Assembly (NCBI GenBank): GCA_031255395.1
Contig: JAIRSQ010000196.1
Location: 1 to 7,273, forward strand
DNA from: Spirochaetaceae bacterium
Lineage (GTDB): Bacteria > Spirochaetota > Spirochaetia > Treponematales > Breznakiellaceae
DNA: 7,273 bases
Direction: 5' to 3'
Position 1 is the stretch's first letter, and each line of letters opens with the position of its first letter. Below the pieces are notes generated by a model. That model saw nothing but the letters and a program-made list of their open reading frames with translations. It was not told the origin of the DNA and did no database searches. Shown one piece after another: positions 1-6,096 of this stretch. Both the position numbers and the translations under genes were made by a program.

Positions 1-209
1 CCGTTATCCATGCCGTCCGGCAGGAACGGGCTGCGCCAGTAAGCCTGCTGTACGCGGGGACGCATTATCACGCGGCCCCGCCTGAACGGGCCGCCCTCCG
101 CCGTCCGTGTCGTAGACACGTTGGCGATGTTGTCCGCTATCACGTCCGTCCGCAGACGTTCTGCCGTCATACCGGAAGACGCGATGTTTATCGAATTAAA
201 TAATCCCAT
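1..209 (-). CDS. flgC: Flagellar basal-body rod protein FlgC, N-terminal part (cut by window edge)
   Basis: FlgC is a proximal rod subunit of the flagellar basal body, exported by the flagellar type III system without a cleaved signal peptide; in spirochaetes it belongs to the periplasmic flagellum. Only the first 69 codons are visible. They start MGLFNSINIASSGMTAERLR and continue with the rod-family signature DVIADNIANVSTTRT (residues 22-36), then GGPFRRGRV and YWRSPFLP, which look spirochaetal to me. The ATG at 209 lies 11 bases after the flgB stop, with a modest GGGG-type Shine-Dalgarno (around 217-220) in the gap, so the two genes are cotranscribed and probably translationally coupled. 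The C-terminal part lies outside the window, so its integrity cannot be judged. Confidence 0.95.
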   Translation of the reverse strand, partial: MGLFNSINIASSGMTAERLRTDVIADNIANVSTTRTAEGGPFRRGRVIMRPRVQQAYWRSPFLPDGMDN

Positions 210-220
210 GTGTTACCCCG

Positions 221-634
221 CTAATTTCTTAAAACGCTGGTTACCTGGCTGAATTCAAACGCCGTAGCCTGCGACAGCAGGTAGTACATCAGTTGGTTTT
301 CGACAAGACGCTGGACTTCCTGTTCCGCGTCAACATTGTTGCCGTTGTTTTTGGAGGTGCTGACATAATCCAGCACACGGCGCGGCTTTACCTCGCGCCA
401 GTCTAACGGATTCCAGTTTGAAATATGACGCGGGTCGCTCCGCGCCAGTTCGATTACAGGTCTTTGTTTCTCGCTGTCTAGCGCCCGTTTCAGCTCACTT
501 TCAAAGTTAAGCTCGCTGCGTTTGAAGTTAGGCACTTCCGCATTGGCAAGATTGTTCGCCAGCACATCGCGCCGTATCGTCTGCGCGTCAAGGGCGCGGT
601 GCAACAGATCAACGGTCTTTGAAAAATTATTCAT
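221..634 (-). CDS. flgB: Flagellar basal-body rod protein FlgB
   Basis: FlgB is the rod protein nearest the MS ring, built with FlgC, FlgF and FlgG. The 137 aa product has the usual FlgB length. It carries the N-terminal rod motif ANNLANAEVPNFKR (residues 25-38), followed by FESELKRAL, a central SDPRHIS segment, the TSKNNGNNVD block, and a C-terminal helix (NQLMYYLLSQATAFEFSQV) that pairs with the N-terminal helix in this family. I start it at ATG 634, not at the upstream ATG at 676. A GGGAGG Shine-Dalgarno lies 9 bases before 634, and the protein then begins MNNFSKTVDLLHRALD as in other FlgB; the 14 extra residues of the longer reading do not look like FlgB. It follows hslU by 136 bases and precedes flgC by 11. 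A sigma-28-like promoter is proposed just upstream. Confidence 0.95.
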   Translation of the reverse strand: MNNFSKTVDLLHRALDAQTIRRDVLANNLANAEVPNFKRSELNFESELKRALDSEKQRPVIELARSDPRHISNWNPLDWREVKPRRVLDYVSTSKNNGNNVDAEQEVQRLVENQLMYYLLSQATAFEFSQVTSVLRN

Positions 635-643
635 AACTAATAG

Positions 644-649
644 CCTCCC
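644..649 (-). promoter_or_regulatory. Ribosome binding site deciding the flgB start
   Basis: Read on the minus strand this is GGGAGG, 9 bases before the ATG at 634. It is the best Shine-Dalgarno in the region and fixes the flgB start against the longer in-frame reading from 676, which would place this site inside the coding sequence. Confidence 0.75.
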
Positions 650-657
650 AACTATCA

Positions 658-685
658 GTATCGGTAAATCCGACAACGGGCTTTA
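658..685 (-). promoter_or_regulatory. Candidate sigma-28 (FliA) promoter of flgB
   Basis: On the minus strand a TAAA (685-682) is followed after 16 bases by ACCGATAC (665-658). The FliA consensus as I know it is TAAA-N15-GCCGATAA, so the -10 element matches at six of eight bases and the spacer is one longer. Transcription would start near 651, giving a leader of only about 17 nt that still contains the Shine-Dalgarno. It would let flgB-flgC be expressed apart from hslU. The match is short and could be chance. Confidence 0.4.
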
Positions 686-770
686 AGGTTCCGGTTGCCG
701 GACATGCGCCGCAAAACTACCGGAGCGGCCTTTCGTTCGCAATGACGGGTGCGACCAAATTCCCCGTGAA

Positions 771-2321
771 CTATAAAATATACCGCCCCAAATCCTGATC
801 CTGCGTTATGTCCGTAAGACGCTCGTCAACGAATTCCGGCGTTATCGCTATTTTTGCCGGAGATATGTCGGGAGCGTCGAAAGAAATTTTTTCGAGCAGT
901 GTCTCCATTATCGTGTGCAACCGGCGCGCCCCGATATTCTCAAGACGGGCGTTCACGTCAGCCGCGAACGCCGCAAGCCTGTCAATCGCCTCCGGCGTGA
1001 ACTCCAGTTCGACCTCTTCCGTGGCCAGCAGGTCGATGTACTGCTTGGTTAAGGAATTCTTGGGCTCGGTAAGGATGCGCAAAAACTCTTCTTTGCCAAG
1101 CGATTCTAGCTCCACCCGCAACGGGAAGCGCCCCTGCAATTCCGGGATAAGGTCGGACGGCTTGCTTATGTTGAAAGCGCCGGCCGCGATAAAGAGGACG
1201 TGGCTCGTGTCGACAGAGCCCCACTTTGTGTTGACGGTCGCGCCTTCGATTATCGGCAGAATGTCGCGCTGGACGCCCTCGCGGGAAACGTCGTGTCCGC
1301 CGCCCCTGTCGCCCTTCACCGCCACCTTGTCAATCTCGTCGATGAAGATGATGCCCGTCTCCTGCACGCGGCGGCGGGCTTCCTCGGTAACGCGGTCGGC
1401 GTCAATCAGTTTTTCAGCCTCTTCGTTTATAAGGATTTCGCGGGCGCGTTTTACGGTCAGCACCTTGCGTTTCTTGTTGCCGCCAAAGAGACCCGCGATA
1501 CCGGACAGGCTCGACTCGATCTCCTCAAAGCCGCCGCCCATCATGCTGAAAGACGGCATCGGTATCTCCTGACTGACGGCAAGTTCGACCTTCTTGTCCT
1601 CGAACTTGCCTTCGCGGAGCATAGCGCGGAACTTTTCCCGCGTGCTGTCCAGCCTGACTTTTTCGGCGGCTGCGGCGGCCTTCTCTTCTTCTGTAAGCTC
1701 TTTTTCGGTCTGTTCAGCCGCCTCTTTGCTACGGGCCTTCTTGCGAACGATGGGGATCCCCACTTGAATGGCCGTTCCCATCATGCTAGGTCCGTTAGAA
1801 TCGTTGTTGATTGAGAAAGCGCCCATAGGCGTGATGACGGGCTTGGCGTTCGGTTCCGGCTTGTCCTTATCGCGGCGTTTTTTAGCGCCCGATCCGGGCA
1901 ACAATAGGTCGAGCAACGCTTCCTCGGCGCGCTTGTCCGCGTCCGCCTTTACAGATTCCTGCATCTCTTGCTTGACCATCTGGTAACCGGCTGCCATTAA
2001 GTCTCGCACCATCGATTCGACATCTCGTCCGACATAGCCGACCTCCGTATACTTGGTCGCCTCGACCTTTAGGAACGGAGAACCGGCCAGTTTTGCCAGC
2101 CTGCGGGCGATTTCGGTCTTGCCGACACCGGTGGGCCCTATCATCAGAATATTTTTGGGCGCAATATCCTCCCGAATCTCCGGATCGAGCTTCAGTCGGC
2201 GTATCCTGTTACGCAAAGCGACCGCCACGGCGCGCTTTGCCTTCTCTTGCCCCACGATATACTTATCCAACTCCGCCACGATTTCTTGCGGCGTCAGTTC
2301 GTCCAAATTCTTTTTCTTCAT
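771..2321 (-). CDS. hslU: HslU (ClpY), ATPase subunit of the HslUV protease, with enlarged I domain
   Basis: HslU is the cytoplasmic AAA+ hexamer that unfolds proteins and feeds them to the HslV peptidase. Visible elements in the 516 aa product: IVGQ (22-25), Walker A GPTGVGKT (62-69), pore loop GYVG (95-98), Walker B IIFIDEID (324-331), sensor 1 around FIAAGAF (377-383), GRFP with the likely arginine finger (397-400), sensor 2 GARRLHT (464-470) and the tail DLGRYIL, which matches the C-terminus that inserts into HslV. E. coli HslU is 443 aa; the extra 70-odd residues lie between pore loop and Walker B, in the substrate-handling I domain, with an Ala/Glu/Lys-rich stretch (about 195-235) and a Met/Gly-rich one (255-282). 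I start at ATG 2321 because MKKKNLDELTPQEIV matches HslU N-termini; the in-frame ATG at 2408 adds 29 unrelated residues. A GGAAG lies close before the start. hslV, usually just upstream, is absent here. Confidence 0.96.
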   Translation of the reverse strand: MKKKNLDELTPQEIVAELDKYIVGQEKAKRAVAVALRNRIRRLKLDPEIREDIAPKNILMIGPTGVGKTEIARRLAKLAGSPFLKVEATKYTEVGYVGRDVESMVRDLMAAGYQMVKQEMQESVKADADKRAEEALLDLLLPGSGAKKRRDKDKPEPNAKPVITPMGAFSINNDSNGPSMMGTAIQVGIPIVRKKARSKEAAEQTEKELTEEEKAAAAAEKVRLDSTREKFRAMLREGKFEDKKVELAVSQEIPMPSFSMMGGGFEEIESSLSGIAGLFGGNKKRKVLTVKRAREILINEEAEKLIDADRVTEEARRRVQETGIIFIDEIDKVAVKGDRGGGHDVSREGVQRDILPIIEGATVNTKWGSVDTSHVLFIAAGAFNISKPSDLIPELQGRFPLRVELESLGKEEFLRILTEPKNSLTKQYIDLLATEEVELEFTPEAIDRLAAFAADVNARLENIGARRLHTIMETLLEKISFDAPDISPAKIAITPEFVDERLTDITQDQDLGRYIL

Positions 2322-2335
2322 GATCTTCCATAATC

Positions 2336-2458
2336 TTATACATTTTTCAAAATAAGTATAAGGGGGGGGGCCTTTGATTCGGGCGGCTCGCCAGTCTCGA
2401 TTCGGCAACCTTCATTGCTCATCGCGCGCGTCTTTTGGAAACACAATATCGCTGTCAT
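2336..2458 (-). CDS. Possible 40-codon upstream ORF in the hslU leader
   Basis: An ATG at 2458 is preceded, with 7 bases between, by GGGGAGG (2472-2466), a stronger Shine-Dalgarno than that of hslU. The frame runs 40 codons (begins MTAILCFQKTRAMSNEGCR) and ends in TAA 14 bases before the hslU ATG. I recognise no domain; it does not resemble HslV. It crosses the nine-base homopolymer at 2362-2370. The frame is offset so that one extra base in that run would fuse it in frame to hslU. It could be a translated leader peptide coupling translation into hslU, a small unknown protein, or a chance frame inside a dispersed repeat. The initiation signal is the only positive evidence. Confidence 0.3.
   Translation of the reverse strand: MTAILCFQKTRAMSNEGCRIETGEPPESKAPPLILILKNV
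2362..2370. repeat. Homopolymer of nine G (nine C in the hslU transcript)
   Basis: Nine consecutive G on the plus strand, about 40 bases upstream of the hslU start and inside the upstream ORF. Tracts of this length are prone to slipped-strand mispairing, and treponemes are known to use poly-G tracts for phase variation. They are also a common place for sequencing error, so the exact count should be treated with care. Confidence 0.85.
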
Positions 2459-2520
2459 CAACGAGCCTCCCCGCCGCTTGCGGCAACGAACCTTAACCTT
2501 CCCCTGTCGATGCGTTTCAG

Positions 2521-2549
2521 ATTATACACCGTTTACCGACTCCGGTTAA
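2521..2549 (-). promoter_or_regulatory. Vegetative sigma promoter of hslU
   Basis: On the minus strand TTAACC (2549-2544; four of six to TTGACA) is followed after exactly 17 bases by a perfect TATAAT (2526-2521). Transcription would start near 2514 and run into the hslU leader, probably on through flgB and flgC. It is divergent from the tRNA-Pro promoter, with about 50 bases between the two -35 boxes. Confidence 0.6.
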
Positions 2550-2601
2550 CTTTTTCTCGCTCCGTATTGCTCATCGTTTCACTGGTCGTAATGGCTGACA
2601 C

Positions 2602-2630
2602 TTGACATTTACGCAAAAAAATGGGAGAGT
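2602..2630 (+). promoter_or_regulatory. Putative promoter of tRNA-Pro
   Basis: A perfect TTGACA -35 box (2602-2607) lies about 45 bases before the mature tRNA end. The hexamer at 17-base spacing, GAGAGT (2625-2630), is a poor -10 (three of six), giving a start near 2637 and a 5' leader of about 16 nt for RNase P removal. The -35 is convincing; the -10 assignment is weak. Confidence 0.4.
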
Positions 2631-2652
2631 TTTTAGCGGAATTTAATAACGG

Positions 2653-2726
2653 CGGGCAATGGCGCAGTTGGTTAGCGTACAAGTCTGGGGGACTTGGGGC
2701 CCCCGGTTCGAATCCGGGTTGCCCGA
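2653..2726 (+). tRNA. tRNA-Pro, anticodon GGG
   Basis: The full cloverleaf folds by eye. The acceptor stem is CGGGCAA (2653-2659) with TTGCCCG (2719-2725), and the discriminator A is at 2726. The D stem is GCGC/GCGT with GG in the loop. The anticodon stem is CAAGT/ACTTG with loop CTGGGGG, giving anticodon GGG at 2687-2689. The T stem is CCCGG/CCGGG around TTCGAAT. The initial C and discriminator A fit bacterial tRNA-Pro. It reads CCC, and possibly CCU by wobble. CCA is not encoded (AAATT follows), so the 3' end must be added by the CCA-adding enzyme. It is the only plus-strand gene here, with its own promoter and terminator, convergent with tetR. Confidence 0.97.
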
Positions 2727-2750
2727 AATTAAGCTCCTTCGAATACCCTT

Positions 2751-2790
2751 GCCATCGTCCGTCCGGGGGGCCGGACGATGGCTCTTTTTA
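2751..2790 (+). terminator. Rho-independent terminator of tRNA-Pro
   Basis: A perfect 11 bp inverted repeat, GCCATCGTCCG (2751-2761) with CGGACGATGGC (2772-2782), has a 10-base G-rich loop and is followed at once by TCTTTTTA. It lies 24 bases after the tRNA. On the minus strand no T-run follows the stem, so it is asymmetric and serves the plus-strand transcript; it may still hinder readthrough from tetR. Confidence 0.88.
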
Positions 2791-2840
2791 GCGAAGTTGC
2801 GTTTCCGGACGCGACTGAAGACTGCGGCGGCAAGGGCGGT

Positions 2841-3458
2841 TTAGCCTGCTTCCGGCTTGTCATCCGATGTTGCGAGTTGCTTTATCGTCAGCGCGGCAGC
2901 GTCTTTGAGCGATGCGACAGACTGCCTTTTCAGCACGGCAAGGCGGAATATTGCGGCTTCGATTACGCTGTACAGCAATTCGACTGCGGTGCGGACATTG
3001 ACGTTTTGCAGTTCGCCAGACTTTATGCCGTCAATCACCATAGACGCCAGAATATGACGAACCTTAACCGTGCGCCTGCGTATGCCGTAATCGGCGCTGT
3101 TTTTGTCGCATTGGGCTGTTGCCAGTAAATCGCGTATGACATACAGCAGTCTCCTGTTTTCTTCCAAGCGTTCAATTATCAGTATGACTATCCGCGTCAG
3201 CTTTTCTACGCTTTTCAGATTTTTGATTTTTCGCACGTTCACCAGATCGCTTTCGACCGCCGTCAGCAACTGCTTGACGCTGTAGTTGAATATTTCATGT
3301 TTATTCCTGAAATACGTGTATAGGATCGTTCGCGTTATCCCGGCGCGATCGGCGATTTTCTGAAAAGTCGTGTCCGTAAAACCGGACTCCACAAAAACAT
3401 CAAGCGCTTTTTCGAGTATCAGCACGCGCCGTTTTTCATGCTGTATGATTATGGACAT
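2841..3458 (-). CDS. TetR/AcrR-family transcriptional regulator
   Basis: A 205 aa product of normal TetR length. The N-terminal DNA-binding domain is clear: the first helix ILEKALDVFVESGFTDTT (about 14-31), then the helix-turn-helix KIADRAGITRTILYTYFRNK (34-53) with the family's usual ending HEIF. Residues from about 60 onward form a helical ligand and dimer domain with no motif pointing to a ligand. The ATG at 3458 lies 3 bases after the TAA of the methyltransferase, with almost no Shine-Dalgarno, so translation probably depends on coupling. It is the last gene of the dctPQM operon. Regulation of the transporter operon, including itself, is a reasonable inference from position; its operator would lie upstream of dctP, outside the window. 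Confidence 0.9.
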   Translation of the reverse strand: MSIIIQHEKRRVLILEKALDVFVESGFTDTTFQKIADRAGITRTILYTYFRNKHEIFNYSVKQLLTAVESDLVNVRKIKNLKSVEKLTRIVILIIERLEENRRLLYVIRDLLATAQCDKNSADYGIRRRTVKVRHILASMVIDGIKSGELQNVNVRTAVELLYSVIEAAIFRLAVLKRQSVASLKDAAALTIKQLATSDDKPEAG

Positions 3459-3461
3459 AGG

Positions 3462-4712
3462 TTACCATGTGTACGTCAATTTTTTATCTGGCGTCTTTGG
3501 TTTCTTGACGGCACCGCCGTAGCTGCCCGTAACGCGTCGCGAAACTTCTTTCCGCCCGCTGCTGCCGTCGTATTCATAAAAATATGTTTCGAGCGCGCCC
3601 GACATAAATTTCTTGCCGCGCGCCGCTTTTTCGCCAAAAAAAGTTTCAAAACCCGCGTGCGCGCTCAATACGTTTATTTTCCATGACGGAAAATTTTTTC
3701 TTAAAACGGACATTTTGCGGTACAACTCTTCGGCCTTTTCCTTGTCTAGCAGGCGTATCCCGTAAGGCGGGTTCGTAACGATAAAGCCTTCGTCGACTGG
3801 AGATTTCGCCTCCTCCATATTTCTAAACCAAAGTTTCGGCGTACAGGCGGGGCGCGGGCAACCGCTAATCATGGAAAGAGCGCGCTCAAGGTTAGCCTTT
3901 GCCGTTTCTATGACGGCAGAATCGCCGTCGCTGCCGAAAATCCGCAACGTTCTTGACATGTCGATCCTTTCCGTCAGACTCTGCCGCGCGCTCTTTTCCG
4001 CCGCTACGTCCGAAAAAGCCAGACCGGAAACGGCAAAACGCCGTCCAAGCCCGGGTGCGATGTCCCACGCGAAAAGAGCGGCTTCTATTACTATTGTTCC
4101 CGACCCGCAGAACGGGTCGTACAGCGGATGTTTCCGCCGCCACAGTGACTGTAGCAACAGTGCCGCCGCCGTGCTTTCCCGTAGCGGAGCGGTTCCCCCC
4201 TCCGCGCGGTAACCCCGCCTGAAAAGCGGTTTGCCGCAGAGATCCAGCAGGATTTGAGCCTGGTCCTTTTCGATATAGACTCGCAGAACCGCGGCGTTTT
4301 CGTCCGGCAGGCTGTTTTGCCCGTAACGTCCGCAAAGCCTATCCGCCGCCGCCTTGTGAACGACCGCTTGAACGCTGGCTTCGGAAGCGAGCCGCGAATT
4401 GTTTGAACGCGCTTTGTCAACGACGAGTCCCGATCCTTTCGGTATGTAATCTTCCCATGAAACGGAGCGGACGCCTTCAAAAAGCGCGTCAAAATCCGCC
4501 GCCGGGAAGCGCGCCGCTTCGAGCAACAGCCTGTCAGCGGCGCGTAACGATAACAAAGCGTAGTAAACGCCTGTTAAATCGGTCTCGAACCTCACCTTCC
4601 CGAATCCTGAATCTATGACCCGAAAGCCGCGCCCTGTCTCCGCCGCAAGTTTTCGGATTTCGTTCGAGACCAGCTTTTCCGCTCCGCCGGCACACAGGGC
4701 AACCGCAACCAT
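3462..4712 (-). CDS. THUMP-domain class I SAM-dependent RNA methyltransferase (RlmL/YpsC type)
   Basis: Predicted to methylate a guanine N2 in structured RNA, most likely 23S rRNA, by analogy with the N-terminal (RlmL) half of E. coli RlmKL and with Bacillus YpsC. The 416 aa protein has an N-terminal ferredoxin-like and THUMP region (about 1-165), the typical linker KPLFRRGYR (161-169), SAM-binding motif I DPFCGSGTIVIEAA (199-212) and catalytic motif NPPYG (314-318). The C-terminus (about 385-416) is a basic tail that may bind RNA. It lacks the second (RlmK) methyltransferase half of the E. coli fusion, as is usual outside the gamma-proteobacteria. Its ATG lies 12 bases after the dctM stop and it ends 3 bases before tetR. 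A housekeeping RNA modifier inside a transporter operon is unusual. Target position and base are inferred; the fold and cofactor are clear. Confidence 0.9.
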   Translation of the reverse strand: MVAVALCAGGAEKLVSNEIRKLAAETGRGFRVIDSGFGKVRFETDLTGVYYALLSLRAADRLLLEAARFPAADFDALFEGVRSVSWEDYIPKGSGLVVDKARSNNSRLASEASVQAVVHKAAADRLCGRYGQNSLPDENAAVLRVYIEKDQAQILLDLCGKPLFRRGYRAEGGTAPLRESTAAALLLQSLWRRKHPLYDPFCGSGTIVIEAALFAWDIAPGLGRRFAVSGLAFSDVAAEKSARQSLTERIDMSRTLRIFGSDGDSAVIETAKANLERALSMISGCPRPACTPKLWFRNMEEAKSPVDEGFIVTNPPYGIRLLDKEKAEELYRKMSVLRKNFPSWKINVLSAHAGFETFFGEKAARGKKFMSGALETYFYEYDGSSGRKEVSRRVTGSYGGAVKKPKTPDKKLTYTW

Positions 4713-4724
4713 CGCTTTATCCGT

Positions 4725-6086
4725 TTACGCTCTGCCAAAAACATTTGCCAGCCATGTAACAATATTATCCATTGGCGGCGCTCTGTAGCCGGCAATCCAT
4801 TTAAGCGGATAGATTACGGTTTCCGGGAACAGAATCAGAAGAAAGACAAGAATCGTCTGGAATATATAGTACGGAATGACCGGCGGCAAAAGTTCTTCCA
4901 TTTTGACTTTTCCGGTCGCGCATGCGACATTAAGCACCGGTCCCACCGGCGGAGATGTCAGCCCCAAGACGTTGGCAAGCGTAAACACGATGCCAAAATA
5001 TACAAGGTCGATGTTCGCCGCACTTAGCAGGGGCAGCATGATCGGAGTCATAATCAGGATGGTCGGCACAACGTCAACACAGGTTCCCATCAAAATGATA
5101 ATCACCTGCAACACTATGTTGAGCAGCATCGGATGGGCTACGAGCGGCGCTAGCGATTCTGTAATGACTTGGGGAATCCGCGAAATCGTCAACATATAGG
5201 CGGCAACCTGGGCTGTCGCGGCAAGGAACATAACTACCGCAGACATTTTTGCCCCGGATATGAAGGCTTTGAACAGTATCTTCGGCTTGAGTTCGCGATA
5301 GATGAAAATGCCGGCGATTAGAGCGTAAACGACAGCCACGACGCCCGCCTCGGTCGCAGTAAAGATGCCGCCCCGAAGCCCGACAAGCACGATGACGGGA
5401 AGCAGGAGTGCCCACAGTCCGTCAATGAATATTTTTAATGCCTCGCGGAATGTCGGCTTTGGCTTGTTTGACTTTACCCCGTCTTTTCTGGAGACAACAA
5501 ACCACACGGCGCACATTATGGCGGTGAGGTACAGAGCCGGAGCTACGCCGCCAAGGAAGAGGGCGTTTATCGAGACACTTGCGGTCGCGCCGTAAATGAT
5601 CATCGGCACCGACGGCGGCATGATTGGCGCCACGAGGTTCGCGCTCGCCACAAGCCCCGCGGCCTTAGCGCGGTTGTAACCGGAAGCAACCATCATCGGG
5701 ATGAGTATCGCTCCTAGCGCCGCCGTTGACGCGACAGCCGAACCGACCAGGCTGGCGAAGAGCAGGCAAGCGAAAATCGTAACATAGCCAAGCCCGCCTT
5801 TTACCCGCCCGACAAAAATATCGCAAAAATCAATGATACGCTTGGTAAGTCCGCCCTTGTTCATCAACTCGCCCGCGAGCACGAAGAAAGGGAGCGCCAT
5901 GAGGGTTACGCTGTCCGAACCCTGCATCAATTGCAACGCGATAATCTGAGGGTTTGTCGCGCTTCCGCCCATACAGAGCGCTGTCGCCGCGGCGGAAAAC
6001 AGAAGTGAAAAAGCTATAGGGACTCCGATAATAATCGAAACAAACAGCGAAACAAGAAAAACAATGGCCAATATTGATAATGACAT
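4725..6086 (-). CDS. dctM: TRAP transporter large permease, DctM family
   Basis: This is the large inner-membrane subunit of a tripartite ATP-independent periplasmic transporter; it forms the ion-coupled transport path, typically for carboxylates such as C4-dicarboxylates or sialic acid. The 453 aa product is almost wholly hydrophobic, with about a dozen membrane segments. DctM hallmarks are present: LPFFVLAGELMNKGGL (about 65-80), the GSAVASTAALGAILIP stretch (115-130), and APIMPPSVPMIIYG (153-166), matching the conserved IPPS motif. It is slightly longer than most DctM (about 425-430 aa). The ATG at 6086 has a perfect AGGAGG (6096-6091) that overlaps the dctQ stop codon, so Q and M are coupled. 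Substrate cannot be told from this subunit. Confidence 0.95.
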   Translation of the reverse strand: MSLSILAIVFLVSLFVSIIIGVPIAFSLLFSAAATALCMGGSATNPQIIALQLMQGSDSVTLMALPFFVLAGELMNKGGLTKRIIDFCDIFVGRVKGGLGYVTIFACLLFASLVGSAVASTAALGAILIPMMVASGYNRAKAAGLVASANLVAPIMPPSVPMIIYGATASVSINALFLGGVAPALYLTAIMCAVWFVVSRKDGVKSNKPKPTFREALKIFIDGLWALLLPVIVLVGLRGGIFTATEAGVVAVVYALIAGIFIYRELKPKILFKAFISGAKMSAVVMFLAATAQVAAYMLTISRIPQVITESLAPLVAHPMLLNIVLQVIIILMGTCVDVVPTILIMTPIMLPLLSAANIDLVYFGIVFTLANVLGLTSPPVGPVLNVACATGKVKMEELLPPVIPYYIFQTILVFLLILFPETVIYPLKWIAGYRAPPMDNIVTWLANVFGRA

Positions 6087-6090
6087 GACG

Positions 6091-6096
6091 CCTCCT
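6091..6096 (-). promoter_or_regulatory. Strong ribosome binding site of dctM overlapping the dctQ stop
   Basis: On the minus strand this is a perfect AGGAGG, 4 bases before the dctM ATG; its first two bases (6096, 6095) are part of the dctQ TAG (6097-6095). Ribosomes ending dctQ would cover it, which suggests translational coupling of the two permease subunits. Confidence 0.7.

Larger units (their letters stand above)
2322..2520 (-). other. Leader of hslU, about 190 nt
   Basis: This is the stretch between the proposed transcription start (near 2514) and the hslU ATG. Apart from the possible 40-codon ORF and the homopolymer it contains only a small hairpin (GCCG-CAAG-CGGC on the minus strand, 2484-2473) beside the Shine-Dalgarno of the upstream ORF. 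No riboswitch or known leader RNA is recognisable, and no trace of hslV was found in it. Confidence 0.5.

Noticed and set aside
635..676. Longer flgB reading from the ATG at 676
   Set aside because: The 14 added residues do not resemble FlgB, and the GGGAGG site at 649-644 would fall inside the gene; the ATG at 634 fits both.
808..1814. Long plus-strand open frames opposite hslU
   Set aside because: They lie wholly antisense to a clearly conserved gene, show Ser/Arg-rich shadow composition and no domain.
2322..2408. Longer hslU reading from the ATG at 2408
   Set aside because: The 29 extra residues cross the G tract, match no HslU N-terminus and lack a good ribosome site; MKKKNLDELTPQEIV is the expected start.
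2336..2458. The upstream ORF as a remnant of hslV
   Set aside because: Its residues match neither the HslV N-terminus (catalytic Thr followed by an IVSVRR-like and GDGQ pattern) nor its C-terminus.
2795..2816. Inverted repeat AGTTGCGT / ACGCGACT as a terminator of tetR
   Set aside because: The stem has a mismatch in the tetR transcript and no U-run follows, so it gives no support for termination.
2659..2844. Plus-strand open frame of 61 codons
   Set aside because: It begins inside tRNA-Pro and runs through its terminator, so it is not a gene.
3892..4492. Overlapping minus- and plus-strand frames within the methyltransferase gene
   Set aside because: Arg/Gly/Ser-rich frames without motifs, produced by the GC-rich coding sequence of the real gene.
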